Origin: Yamagishiella unicocca
Taxonomy: Eukaryota; Chlorophyta; Chlorophyceae; Chlamydomonadales; Volvocaceae
Direction of reading: 5' to 3'
Assembly: GCA_003116995.1 (NCBI GenBank)
Contig: BDSL01000092.1
Span: forward strand, 370,242 to 434,241
DNA length: 64,000 nt
In this document: in pieces, positions 1-10,700 of the stretch
Layout: every line of letters starts with the position of its first letter
Numbering within the stretch: position 1 is the first letter of the stretch
Made by a program: the position numbers and the translations under genes
Notes under the pieces: generated by a model
What the model saw: only the letters and a program-made list of their open reading frames with translations
What the model was told of the DNA's origin: nothing
The model's database searches: none

Positions 1-279
1 ATTATGACAGTGTTCGTAACTCAAATCAGCCAACGGGAGCCCTTGGGTCGGATGGGCCTCTGGGCCAGGGTTGGGAGGCCATCTGGCAGCAACCCTCGAA
101 ACACGCGAGCCTGTATTACCCCAGCGCCAACGAATCTAGCAAAACCGCGCGCACCACCATTCTCAGAACGGTGCAATTATGTCAGCTAAAAAGACGATTG
201 TTGATTTTCTTCTTCTAGGTTGACCAAGGGGACCTCCCCTATGGGAGTACTTGCCCCGGTTTGGTGCCGGTTTGCCCTC

Positions 280-946
280 TTTGCCCGGTTACCGGGGACG
301 GTTACCGGGGCCGGTAACCGTCCCCCGGTTGGCCAGCAGCCCGGTAACCGCCCCATCCCAGTAACCGACCCCCTTACTCGGTTACCGGGGCCGGTAATCG
401 GCCCGGTAACCGACCCAGTTAGGCATGCCACCCGGTTACAGACCCCTCCCTCCAACCGACCCCTTTGCCCAGTTACCGGGGTCGGTAATCGGCCCCGGTA
501 ACCGCCCCCCGGTTGGCCAGCCACCCAGTAACGGACCACTTGCACTAACTGCACCCCCTTGCCCGGTTACTGGGGCCGGTTACCGGTGGGATGGTCTCGG
601 GAGAGACCATTTGATATCGGGTGAAATGCTAAGCTTTCGTCATGCTAAGCTCTCGCCGTTCTGAGGATATATTAATGCTTTTAGGTTCAAGATCATATAT
701 TGAGTTTGGGAGTCTTTATACTTGCAAACATGGAACATAGGCACAGGTTGCCGTCTTGCTTATCAGGTGCGTGGTTACAATTTATAAAAATACTCTGAAA
801 ATAGCTGAAGCTAGAGCTGGAGCCACGGGCCTCAACCTCCATCTGATCCAAGGAGCCTATCGGTGGAGTAACTGGCCCCCTTGCCCGGTTACCGGGGCCG
901 GTTACCGGTGGGATGGTCTCGGGAGAGACCATTTGATATCGGGTGA
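280..946. repeat. Dense CCGGTTACC/GGTAACCG clusters and a 68-bp direct repeat
   Basis: From 280 to 600 short inverted motifs of the form CCGGTTACCGG occur every 15-25 bp in both orientations, so the DNA could fold into many small hairpins. A segment at about 563-630, ending in a GGTCTC...GAGACC palindrome followed by ATTTGATATCGGGTGAAA, is repeated at about 879-946. No coding sense is seen; the open frames here are Gly/Pro/Arg low-complexity shadows. Confidence 0.7.
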
Positions 947-1236
947 AACACTACGGTTCCGTCCTGCTTTTATTGAAGCGTGTAATGCCTTAAGATTCAA
1001 GAACATATATCGAGTTTTAAAGACTTTATACTACGTACGGTCCAACTACAAATTATGCCCTACCAAAGCCACACAGCCAAATTATACCCATAGTCTTGAG
1101 GTTCTCCTCCACCTTCTCTAGGTAATTTTCCCATGGCCTGTGTGTGCGTGCGTGCGCGAGTGCAAGCCCCCCCCCCCCGCCCACCAGCGGCGGGTCCCAC
1201 ACCTCGTCGGGCCAGCCAGCAGCCCCAGACCCCCCT

Positions 1237-1440
1237 GCCGGCCCCGGCGTCCAGCAGCCACAGCAGCCGCAGCACCCAGCCCCGGCGTCCAGCAGCCACA
1301 GCAGCCGCAGCACCCAGCCCCGGCGTCCAGCAGCCACAGCAGCCGCAGCACCCAGCCCCGGCGTCCAGCAGCCACAGCAGCCGCAGCACCCACCCCCGGC
1401 GTCCAGCAGCCACCGCAGCCGCAGCACCCAGCCCCGGCGC
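1237..1440. repeat. 39-bp minisatellite, about five copies
   Basis: A 39-bp unit containing CCAGCAGCCACAGCAGCCGC is repeated head to tail about five times with few changes. All three plus frames stay open through it as Pro/Ala/Gln/Ser runs and the minus frames as Gly/Cys/Leu runs, which is the expected by-product of a stop-free GC-rich repeat rather than evidence of a protein. Confidence 0.85.
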
Positions 1441-2452
1441 CCCGCCGCCGTCCCGGCGGCCCGCGGCCGCCGCCGTCGCCCCAGCGTACCCCGCACTTGT
1501 AATACGCCGCCGGCCTCCCTTCGCGCCCCCTCCCTCCCTCCGCACCTCATCCCGCGCTAGCCCCTCCGCCCCCTCCACGCCCCCAACACCCCCCCAACCG
1601 CGACCGAAACACTCCTAGGAAACTGTTCCCGCCGCCTCGCTCTCCGCCCCCCCCCGCCCCTTCGCCCACCCGCGCACCCGCCATTCGCACACTGTCTCCT
1701 CCCACAGCCCCTTCTCCCCCTCCCCGCCTGGACCGCCGCTCTCCCCCGCGTCCCTCGCCGCCGGCGTCGCACTGTGGCGGCGCCGTCCTCGCTGTGGCAG
1801 TGCTGTGGGGATCCGACCAGCCCGGACCGCGCACTGCCTCCCCCCGGTATCCCTGTCTTAACTTTAAGGACTTAATGTGAATGCAGGGGCTTGATGCCAG
1901 GCTGGTGGAGGTAACGCATGTTTACTCCTCCTGGGAGGGGATGAGCTGCAACCAGAGGGACCAGGACCATGACCTAACCCTTCACGAAATCATTGTCCAG
2001 GCCATGAACAGATGCGAAACCACATCAGGGTTGCGGAATGTGAGTACATCTCTTGAACTGTTCATAATAGCTTTCTTTGCTTCGTCATTTGATACTTTGC
2101 GATGATTGTGCGTGCAGGGAACCAGAAGAAGACAACAGGAACCACTTCCGCGGCTATGGTGGTGACAGTGGCGACAGTTGCCACGGGGACAAATGCCGCT
2201 GGCGCTGCAGTGCTGGCGCTGCAACGGCCTTCGATGCTATGGGCGGCAGTGCAGCGGCGGTGGGCGCAGGGGCGTCGATGGGCGGCGGTGCAGCGGTGGT
2301 GGGGGCAGGGCCTTTGATAGGCGGCGGTGCAGCGGCGGCGGGGGCAGGGACTTTGGCCAGATGCAGCGATGACAAGTGGATAGCGTCTGGACGAGGACGC
2401 GGGCGCAGCAGCATCTGGACGAGGACGCGCGTGGAAATAAGCAACGTAATTT

Positions 2453-2815
2453 TGGTCTCTAGGGAGACCATTTAGGTACTTGAACTGGGAGGCAATTACT
2501 GGTCTCTGGGGAGACCATTTAGGAACTTGAACTGGCTGGGAGGCAGCAGTTACTGGTCTCTGGGGAGACCATTTCGGTATTGAACTGGCTGAGAGGCGAA
2601 GTTTGGTCTCTGGGGGGGACCATTTAGGGACTTGAATTGTGAGGCGATTTTTGGCTCTCCAGGGAGACCGTTTACGGACTTGAACTGGGAGGTAGATTAT
2701 GGTCTCTGGGGAGACCATTTAGGGACTGGCTGGGAGGCAGATTTTGGTCTCGGTAGAGACCGTTTGGGCCCTTGAACTGAGAGGCAGATTTTGGTCTCGG
2801 GAGAGACCATTTCAT
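2453..2815. repeat. About 50-bp repeat built around a GGTCTC/GAGACC palindrome, about eight copies
   Basis: Each unit has GGTCTC, a 2-6 nt spacer and GAGACC, then CATTTAGG and a variable tail containing TTGAACTG and GGGAGGC. Eight units start near 2453, 2505, 2555, 2606, 2650, 2699, 2745 and 2791. The same palindrome appears singly near 592 and 915. Each unit can form a short hairpin. It lies inside the inverted-repeat-bounded block 237-3262. Confidence 0.85.
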
Positions 2816-2914
2816 GGATTATTCTATCCATTAATAAAGCAGTGTAACAAATCATAAATATTGATCCCAGCTGCCGCAAATGCATGCAAACAACCAAGGG
2901 AATAACCGGGCATA

Positions 2915-3235
2915 ACAAGGAATGGGTAACCGGCCTACCCCGATCACTGGCTGCCCCAGCAAACTGGCCGGTAACCGGCCTGCCCGGTTAACGATTTTAC
3001 GGAACGAGCTACTGGCCGGTAACCGACCTGCCCGGTTACCGGTTTTACGGAACGAGCTACTGGCCGATAACCGGCCTGCCCGGTTACCGGTTTTTGGTAA
3101 CCGGCCTGCCCGGTTACCCACCGGTTTACGGAACGAGCTGACCGGGGGGTTACCGGGAAAGTCGGTAACCCCCCGTTTTGGTGCCGGTTAGATAACACCC
3201 GGTTACCGGTCGTGAAACTGGCCCGCAACTGGCCC
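2915..3235. repeat. CCGGTTACC cluster with repeated GGAACGAGCTACTGGCCGGT units
   Basis: Units of about 55 bp carrying TTTACGGAACGAGCTACTGG and GGTAACCGGCCTGCCCGG are repeated three to four times. It is the right-hand counterpart of the 280-600 cluster and lies just inside the right inverted terminal repeat of the 237-3262 block. Confidence 0.75.
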
Positions 3236-3330
3236 GCAACCGGGGCAAGTACTCCCATAGGGCTCTGTGATGTCATCCCTTGGTTGCCGCTGCCAGGACT
3301 GCAGTGGATAGGAGTGGATGTGTACAGCGA

Positions 3331-4600
3331 TCACCTGCACTCCGCTGTCCCAGATGGCAGCGGGATCCTGGTATCGATTCGAGCGCGAGCGGCTTGAGCA
3401 GATCCCGGCCATCCACAGCTGAGGCGCCCTGTTGTGCTGTTATTGCAGCTGCAGTGGATGTGGCTGGATGCTGTTGTCCCCCTATCCCCCACCGCTTCTC
3501 CCCCCACCGTCACTGCGGCAGGTGTGTCAAGAGGCATTTCTCGTATCAGATCCGGCAACTCTTCCATCTTCTGCTCGACAAGGGACCTCTGCTCAGCAGA
3601 GAAAGTTGACCCACGCTGATTGTATGCGTGTTCAAGCGACTCAACAGCAGAGTGTGCTTCCAGCAGCCTTGCCTTCGCACCCTGACACCGCCGCGTATCG
3701 CCAATGCCGCGCAGTTCCCTTTCTCCAAGTGATAGGATAGCAGCGGTCATGTCATGCATGGCTTCCAGCGCTCCTGCGGACACACTCGGCTTGGTGGCTG
3801 CGTGAAGGACGCTGGAGATGCCGCCAACGCCGCCTGCACTACTTGGCTGACGATACCGTGCTCATGAGCACGGGCGGCTTCATGCATGGGCGCCTGATGA
3901 GCGGCGGCAACGACCAATTTAGGGCCACGGCCGTCCACTGATAAGCGGCCAGCGGCCTGGCCCCCCTCCCGCCGCCGTGATGCGACCTCCCACACACCCC
4001 TGCGGCCACACCCACGAGTTGACTGCTCATCACCAGCATCAGTTGATGGCTCACCGGCCGCATCACCGTCAGCGACAGCTCTGCTAATGGGAGTGGGCGC
4101 CGGGGCTCTAGCACCGGCGGCTTGGGCTCCAGCACCGGCGGCTTGGCCTCCAGCACCGGTGGCTTGGGCTCCGGCGCTGGCGGCTTCGTTGGGCTCCGGC
4201 GCTGGTGGCTTGGGCTCCAGCGCCGGCGGCTTGGGCTCCAGCACCAGCGGCTTGGGCTCCGGCGCTGGCGGCTTGGGCTCCAGCGCCGGCGGCTTGTGCT
4301 CCAGCACCGGCGGATTGGGCTCCGGCGCTGGCGGCTTGGGCGCCTGCGCCGGCGCCGGCGCCTCCAGTGACTGCAGTAGCCCTGGCAGCGACCGTGGGGT
4401 TGTTGGTGCTGTGCGAACACACACCGTGAATGCCCGGAAAATACGACAGCTGCACCACGGTAGGCTGGAGGCACGAATGACAACTGTGGCTTTGGCCGCC
4501 GATGGTTTCGGAACATGGCCGCCCTGAGAGGATTTTGCAGCAGCCCGCTCTACCACACCGCCGATGCATGTGAGGCTGCAGAAGCGGAACACCACCGTTC
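3331..4600 (-). pseudogene. Pro/Ala-rich and coiled-coil-like coding stretch, frameshifted
   Basis: On the minus strand an open frame at 3747-4595 encodes Pro/Ala/Lys-rich repeats (EPKPPA-type) followed by an ordinary-looking helical segment (VVAAAHQAPMHEAARAHE and on). Near 3830 the sensible frame switches by one base into the frame open at 3331-3783, which reads MHDMTAAILSLGERELRG and on with heptad-like spacing. The change of frame with no convincing splice sites suggests a degraded gene or an unrecognised small intron. The SWIM-like fragment just upstream (4611-4917) may belong to the same gene, because SWIM-finger proteins with Pro-rich and coiled-coil tails are common in green algae (family knowledge recalled, not searched). 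No function is assigned. Confidence 0.35.
4118..4345. repeat. 21-bp minisatellite inside the Pro-rich stretch
   Basis: Imperfect tandem copies of GGCTTGGGCTCCAGCGCCGGC, about ten in number, encode the EPKPPA-type repeats read on the minus strand. All six frames are open through it, so ORFs here need outside support. Confidence 0.8.
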
Positions 4601-4610
4601 AGCTCCCCTG

Positions 4611-4917
4611 CAACTGGAGGCGCTCAACCAAGTGGCTGTTGGCCGTGTCCAAGAAGGCCTTCGCGCCAGCAATTATGCCTTCCACTGCCAACTGCCGTGA
4701 ACGTCATTTGCGTTCGCAATCAAGGCAGCGTCTGGTGAGGGCATTCATCACTACGCATACCCAGCCTGCAGTTGCAGGTGCTGTCCCGCACGGACACCAC
4801 ATGAGTAAGTTGAGAGAGGCGCCAGTTGGACTGCTTCCGCCGCCCAACCCACTTCTTGCTCCCGTGGATGTTGACGATACCCAAACCAGCAGCCGTGGGG
4901 CAATCAAGTAATCATCA
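4611..4917 (-). pseudogene. SWIM zinc-finger-like fragment
   Basis: Minus-strand reading from about 4890 to the stop at 4720-4722 gives GIVNIHGSKKWVGRRKQSNW followed by a C-x-C-x(8)-C-x-H arrangement (CNC then DECPH). This matches the SWIM zinc finger found in MULE transposases, FAR1-type proteins and many algal proteins. Downstream, 4611-4705 in a different frame reads GIIAGAKAFLDTANSHLVER and then a stop, which could be a further exon. SWIM fingers bind DNA or proteins and often mark transposon-derived genes. The fragment is short, its start is unknown, and no catalytic DDE domain is visible nearby. The finger spacing is seen; the family assignment is an inference. Confidence 0.4.
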
Positions 4918-5427
4918 TAGTCCTCCGATGCACATTCTAAGATAAATCCCAGGCTTTTAAAATATGCTATTCATATTCCTTATTGTTCTCCTGGCTTCCG
5001 GACATAGGGTTGGATGGCGACTATACTTGCACACGGTACGTCAGGGAGACAAGACAAGCACGCTTTGCTACGCCTTTCAAAACCATTCACATGCAAATAT
5101 TAAATACTCTTACGTCAACAAATATATTTTTAACGATATCCAAGGGATGCGTCTTCCCGCCATTCCCTTGTAACTCGCCATGAAATGCGGCGCGTTTTTC
5201 ATTAGCCTTCTTACCTTGTTGCAAGCTCCATCTGGCTATTTTTAAAATTACAAGACACAAAGGATTGAGGAAGATACGTTCTCTCACACATCGTCCAAGT
5301 ACGTCACTCGCAAGTTCCCCCTAGCGTGCCGCTACCGTTTTTTGCCGAAAATTGCCTGTTTTCGCGAAGGCCCACCTAACATATACTAAAAGGAGTCATG
5401 CAATCACTTTAGGATTAATGGTGAACC

Positions 5428-5655
5428 ATGGATTGCTCTAAGAAGGTCACGCCTGGAAGTCAACGGGGCATAGGAACATTTTTTACTGTTCTGAACGCGG
5501 CAAAGTACTCTGATCCTAAGCTTCCCAAGCGCGGAAGGCCACCTATGAAACAAAATAACGCCGACAGTAAAAAATGCGAAGACCTTTCGCCCCAGCGCCT
5601 CACAGAAAAGGAACAGAAAATTAGTCCGGACGGAAAACTGGTTCCTCATAAGTAA
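5428..5655 (+). CDS. 75-aa ORF with PIP box and AT-hook-like motif
   Basis: The ORF starts at an ATG in good context (AACCATGG) in a locally AT-rich patch. Residues 12-19 read QRGIGTFF, an exact match to the PCNA-interacting (PIP) consensus Q-x-x-h-x-x-F-F. Residues 35-40, KRGRPP, resemble the core of an AT-hook. The rest is Lys/Asp/Ser-rich and probably unstructured, and it ends HK and a stop at 5655. Such a PIP plus basic motif would suit a nuclear replication-coupled protein, and PIP boxes occur at the N terminus of some DNA transposases. It may be a first exon rather than a whole gene, since a GT lies just before the stop (CATAA/GTAACC). No family was recognised. The motif is seen; a role at the replication fork is inference. 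Confidence 0.4.
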   Translation: MDCSKKVTPGSQRGIGTFFTVLNAAKYSDPKLPKRGRPPMKQNNADSKKCEDLSPQRLTEKEQKISPDGKLVPHK

Positions 5656-7774
5656 CCAAATAATTCCCCGGCCAAAACCAAAAAAATCACGGCGTGAGGG
5701 GTATAAGGAGCATGGAGTGGTGCCGATGATGGAAACCGAGGTGCGGCGGCTGGCGGCATACCGGCACCAAGTCGCCACTGCGGCCACTGCGTCAATCAGC
5801 AGAGCCGGTGTTGGCCCCACGGTGTGTACACTGACGTGGCATACACGGATCCGAGGTAGGGCATGATGTAGGCAAAGTTGGTACTGCAGGATTTCCGGGA
5901 GCCGGGCAAGCCCCGGCGGCCGTACAGCCGCTTCCCGCTGCCGCTGCCCTGGCCCGGGCGGCATGTACTCAGCAGAGCGCAGTTTGCTGGCCGCGGAGCC
6001 GGGCACCAAGACCGTGATTGCCTGCGCAGCTGCAAAATGGTGTCGTGCCTAATCTGGTGGCAGCGGGAGGACCGGCGGGGTTGCAGGGCCATGCTGTTGA
6101 GCACATCGTGTCCGGACCAGCGGCTGCGTCTGCACCTGGAGATTGTACGAGGGGGAGGCCGTGCACATACACCTACAAGCGGGGGGCACTGCAGCATGCG
6201 CAGGCACGCGGGACAAGCCGGGCCGAGCTGCATGAGTTGGGGCAGATCAAGTCGCCTGCTATGCTGCTTGCACGGTACCTGCGCTCCACGCGGCAAGAGC
6301 AGGGGTGGTGGAGGGTTTATCGCTCGGGTAATTGAGCTGTTGGGCTCCTAGGAAAGTGCAATGAGCGGCTGTTCTGTCCTGGGCTGGTTAGCCCATCGCC
6401 GTACGCTCGCTAGCCCGGCCGTTGCGAGGGACCCAGGGGTTACCTAAGGTACCGTCATCTCGATACGCTCCTGCTATCTATCTGTGTGATATGAATGAAA
6501 GGTTTCAGGCCAGGTGGCTGCATTCACTTCCAACCGTTACTATGACCTCGCACGTAGCCCGGCGGGCCAGGCAGTGATGCACTTGATTTGGCACAACGGA
6601 CACCTTTCAGAACCGACGCCCTGAGGACGCCCGCAACCACCTGGGCTATTGGAGGCACGGGTATCAACTAGCCATACATCGGCCTTCCGATCTCCCTTCT
6701 CTCGCGCGACTCGGCCCAATAAGGTCGTGCGTGCGGAGATGCTCCGCAATCACGGCTCTTTAGCCAAGTCGCCAAGTCCTGGTTCCTCGAGTCGTATCTA
6801 GCCGCGTGTTTGGTTTATCGGATTGCTGCGGAGCCCGTTGTTTGCGTATAAGCGACAGGCCGCTGTCGTTTGTACGCGCTCGCCCTTGCCCCCAAAACGT
6901 CGGTCAGCAACAAATGCTGCCCTGGACTCGTGCTCAGCGAGTCGCCAAGGAAGAGTGTTGCCGTACATGCGTACATAACGCGGGTGTGCGCGAGCCCTCC
7001 TCCGTCGGAACAACCGCCTAACTCGTCGAACGGAGCATGGTGGTTGATGTTCGTGCCCGCCCACCACCATGCGCCTGCCTCCTCTGTCCTCCGCTCCGTC
7101 CCTCCGCTCCGTCCTGCGCGCGGCCTTACTCGCTCCCTTCGACCTAGAGTGGGTCCGTCCGTCCGTCAGGTTGCCTCGCGATGCAGCCATGGGCCGCGTC
7201 CCGCCACACCGCTCCGCACCCGCGTGCAGCCGGCGCCCCCTCACGTCCCGCCCTCCCTCGCTCCGGCGAACACAGGTCAGCCCCACAGCTCAGCCTGCCG
7301 CCTACTGCTCTGTGTCTGTCTGTTCTATACGCACACGTCCACCGTGTGGCTCCAGTGCGGCTCCAGCGCAGCGCGCTGGCGGAGTGTACGGAACCCCCCC
7401 TCCCGCGGCCGCACTTGCCCGAGGGTCAGCCCCGCCTCGCCCCTGGGCTTCCTCTCATTTCCCCGCCCATGTTGCTGCAGTGCCTCCTAATCTCCCCAAC
7501 CTCGTCAACACACAGGCACACCAGGCGCCGTCCAGGGCCCCAATCCCCCATTACTAAGAGTGATCGACTACATGCACGTGCGCAGAGTACGTCAGGCCGT
7601 ACGTGCAGCTGTACTCGCCTGAGCGTTCGTCACGTGTTGTGGTTTGGACGCGGAGCAGTGAGCGCGCGGCCGCCACGCTACGGTCGCCCTGTCAATCGCA
7701 CCGCCATCGTCACGGCGACCCATGGGTCATCAGCCGTCCCCCACGAGTCCCCCGCCCGCCCCCTACGCCCCCTG
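5656..7774. other. No supported gene
   Basis: GC-rich sequence with several overlapping Arg/Pro/Ala/Ser-rich open frames on both strands. None has a recognisable domain, a consistent frame or convincing splice sites. The part nearest 7774 should include the 3' UTR of the minus-strand CFAP57 gene; I did not find a clear TGTAA on that strand close to its stop. Confidence 0.5.
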
Positions 7775-10700
7775 TCAATCCTCCCCTTCCAGAGGCGCCG
7801 GTCCCATCGACCCCGCGATTGCTGCTCCAGTCAGTATTGGGCCCCCGGGCCCCCCGACCAGATTCCCGCTTCCGCTTTCGCGCAAGCCGCCCCCGCCGCC
7901 CGCCCCGGGCGGCTGCGGAGGCGCGCCCGATGGGAAGCCGTCCATGGGCGGTAGCCGCTCGCGACTTATGGGCCGCGGCACCACCATGGCTTCGAGCTGT
8001 TTGATGCGGGCCTCTTTTACCATCATCTGGGGAGCAGGAGCGGGAGAGGGGGGAAGGGAGAGGAGGCGGGACAAGCTGCCGGTCAGCACCATCATCACAA
8101 TCATCGTCAGCATCATCATCACAACCATTGTCACAGTCATCGGCAGAACCTCGGACCGACAACGGGGATTGCTGGGAGCCGGCGGTGGCGGAAAGGGCAC
8201 AAAGGCGATACAGAGACCTTGCGGCAAGCCTAGCGCGTCTCTCCGTCTCCCCAGCATGACACACACCCACATGACACACCCACATGCGAAGTTCGCGAAG
8301 CTGCCCCCTTCACCCACCTCTCCGTCCCCTTCCAGCCGACCCGCACCCACCTCCTCTCTCAACCGCGCGATGAGGTCTCGCTGCATCTCCAGCTCGCGCC
8401 GGAGGCTCTCCGCCTGGCCGCCGTCCGGACTGCCCAGCCGCCCGCCGCGGCCCTGGCTGGCCTTGTTGGCGACCACCGCCGCCAGGCCCCCGCCGCCGCC
8501 CATCCCCTTGAGCGATTTTATCTCTCGGCGCAGTTCGTTGATCTCCTTGATCAGCGCGGTGTTCTCCTGTGGGGGGGAAGAAGGTAGGGGCGGCCGAGAC
8601 GGTTGGTGGTTTCGGAGGATGTCGCGACGGCGCACGGGGGGGGGGTCGTGTCCGTGTCGGGGTGAGAGAACCAGCCAGGCCGCCGGGCACCTCATCCTTC
8701 CAAACAAAACTCCCCCAACCAAGCTCGGATCGCTGGGTCCCAGGGGCTTCCCGCCTCTCCCCACCCAAGCTGCCAGCTGCCCCCACCTGCATGATCCGCA
8801 GGTTGTCGGTTCGGTGCAGCTCGCTGTCCTTCGCCAGCTTGCGCTTGAGGCTGTCCACCTGGGGGAGGGAAGCCGGAGGGGCGGGGAGGGAAGCCGGAGG
8901 GGGGTGCGTTCAACCCAAGCACCCCAAGCTTCAGGTCAGATTGCCCCTGCTGCAGGCCGGCGAGTCGAGTCAGGCAGGCTTCCATACGCCCCCTCTCCCT
9001 CCCTCTCCCCTCTTCCTGCCCCCCAGCCGCGCACCGTCTTCTCCAGGTACTCCCGCTGCCTGGCCGCCTCGCGCTCCACGTCGCCGTCCTCCTCCGGACC
9101 CAGCTTGAGCTCGCCGCAGTGCTTCTGGTACAACCACTTGACCTGCGGGCGTACGACGGGGTACGTGAGGGGCCAGCCGTGTTCGTGGGGATGTACGAGG
9201 CATTCGCTCGCCAGTTGGAAAGGCAGCGGAGGCGTGCACATCCCTCGTACGGCCCCGTACGCGTGCTCTCCTTCCGCCCCCCCCCCTGCCGCCGCCGCCC
9301 GCTCACCTTCTCCTTGAGCACCTTGGGCTCCTGCAGGAAGCCGACCACCTCCTGCAGGTCGTGCTGAAAGCGCCGCAGCAGCGCGTGCGCGTCCTGCTTA
9401 TCGCGCCGCTGGTCCGACACCTCGTTGGCCAGACCCGACTGCTTGAGCCGCATATTGGCGATGGTCAGGTCCAGGTTGGCGTTGGTCTTGTGGTAGCGCT
9501 CCAGCTCGCCATCCATCTCCTGGGAGCGGGCAGGGAGGGGCCCAGGGGGGAGAGGACACCCGGTGACACCAGGTGGGAAACGGAGAGATGCGGGTTGTCG
9601 TGGTTGGTGTTGACAGTCGCTTGCGGTGGGAATAGGGTTTACGTTTCTGGCAGTGGCGCCGGTGAAGGCCGCGAATGACCGTGCTGCAGCCGCCGCCGGA
9701 AAAACACCCAACCCCGCATGCGCCTTGTCCCACAGTCCCCCGCGGTCCCCTCCCCCACCCTCCGGTTCCTCCGCACCTTGATCTGCTCCTTCATGTCGCC
9801 GATCTCCGCCTCGCGCGGCTCGATCTGCTTCTTGAGCTCCTTGATCTTGTAGTCCAACACGAACTTGAACTTCTCCAGCTCCTGCAAAGGGGGGAGAGGG
9901 CCGGGAAACGGGAGGCAGGGACGTGCGTGTGTGTGTGTGGGGGGGCAACAGTGCGTGTGTGTGCGTGTGTGTGTGCCAGTAAGGATCAGCCGGATCGCCG
10001 CCCCCACAAACATACCTTAAGACACATGCATTCCTCCCACACAGTGCCGTTCCTTTATCCCGCACGTGCTGCTACCCCTGCACCCGCGCGCCCCTCCCCC
10101 ACACACCTGGTTCTTCTTCTTGAGGTCGTAGATGCGACGCTCCTTGTCGCCGATGGTCTCGTCGCGCTCGTGGATCTCGCGCTTCAGCGAGGCAATGTCC
10201 TTCTCCAGGCTGGCGATGGTGGCGTACAGCTCCTTCTTCTGCTCGTACAGCTCCTTGATCTGGGTGTTGCAAACCTGCGGGCGTTCGGTGTGTGGGGGGG
10301 GGGTGCAAGGGGGGGAGGAGGTGAGGTCGCAGTTGGCGGGCTCGGGGCGCTCCTTCCCTCCCCCCTCCGGCCTGCAGCCGCCCCCTTGACCCGCCCGGAC
10401 AGCCACCCGCCCCCACCAGCCTGCCCACCAGACCCACCTCCCACGTGCACCCAGCCTGCCCACCGACCCCCCTTCCTCCTGACCCCCACTCGTATGTCCT
10501 TCTGCCCCCCATCCTCGACCACAATGCCCTCGATGCCCTCCTGCACCCTCGGCCCACCTCAATGTCCTTCTGCAGGGCGTTGAACTTCTTGCGCATGATG
10601 CCGTTCTCACCCTTGAGGCGCAGGCTGGTCTCGCGCTCGGACTGCAGCCTGAGGGGCGGGGGCGGGGGTGAGGCGGGTTGCGGAGGAAAGGGGTGCGGTG

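Larger units (their letters stand above)
237..3262. mobile_element. Candidate non-autonomous element with 24-bp terminal inverted repeats
   Basis: The 24 bases at 237-260 (starting CCCTATGGGAGTAC) recur exactly as their reverse complement at 3239-3262. Outside both ends lies CTC (234-236 and 3263-3265), which could be a 3-bp target-site duplication. The interior is a patchwork of GC-rich repeats (described separately) and has no recognisable transposase, so it would depend on an enzyme encoded elsewhere. Seen directly: the inverted pair and the flanking triplet. Inferred: that it is a transposon. A 3-bp flank match is weak, and the repeats inside could have carried the inverted pair by chance. 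Confidence 0.5.

Noticed and set aside
1053..1834. Cys/Gly/Leu-rich or Pro/Ser/His-rich proteins over the 39-bp repeat
   Set aside because: All frames are open through the repeat; no start context, splice pattern or domain supports any one of them.
2453..2815. CRISPR-like array of GGTCTC repeats
   Set aside because: Units are a eukaryotic-style minisatellite without unique spacers of constant length, and the genome is nuclear.
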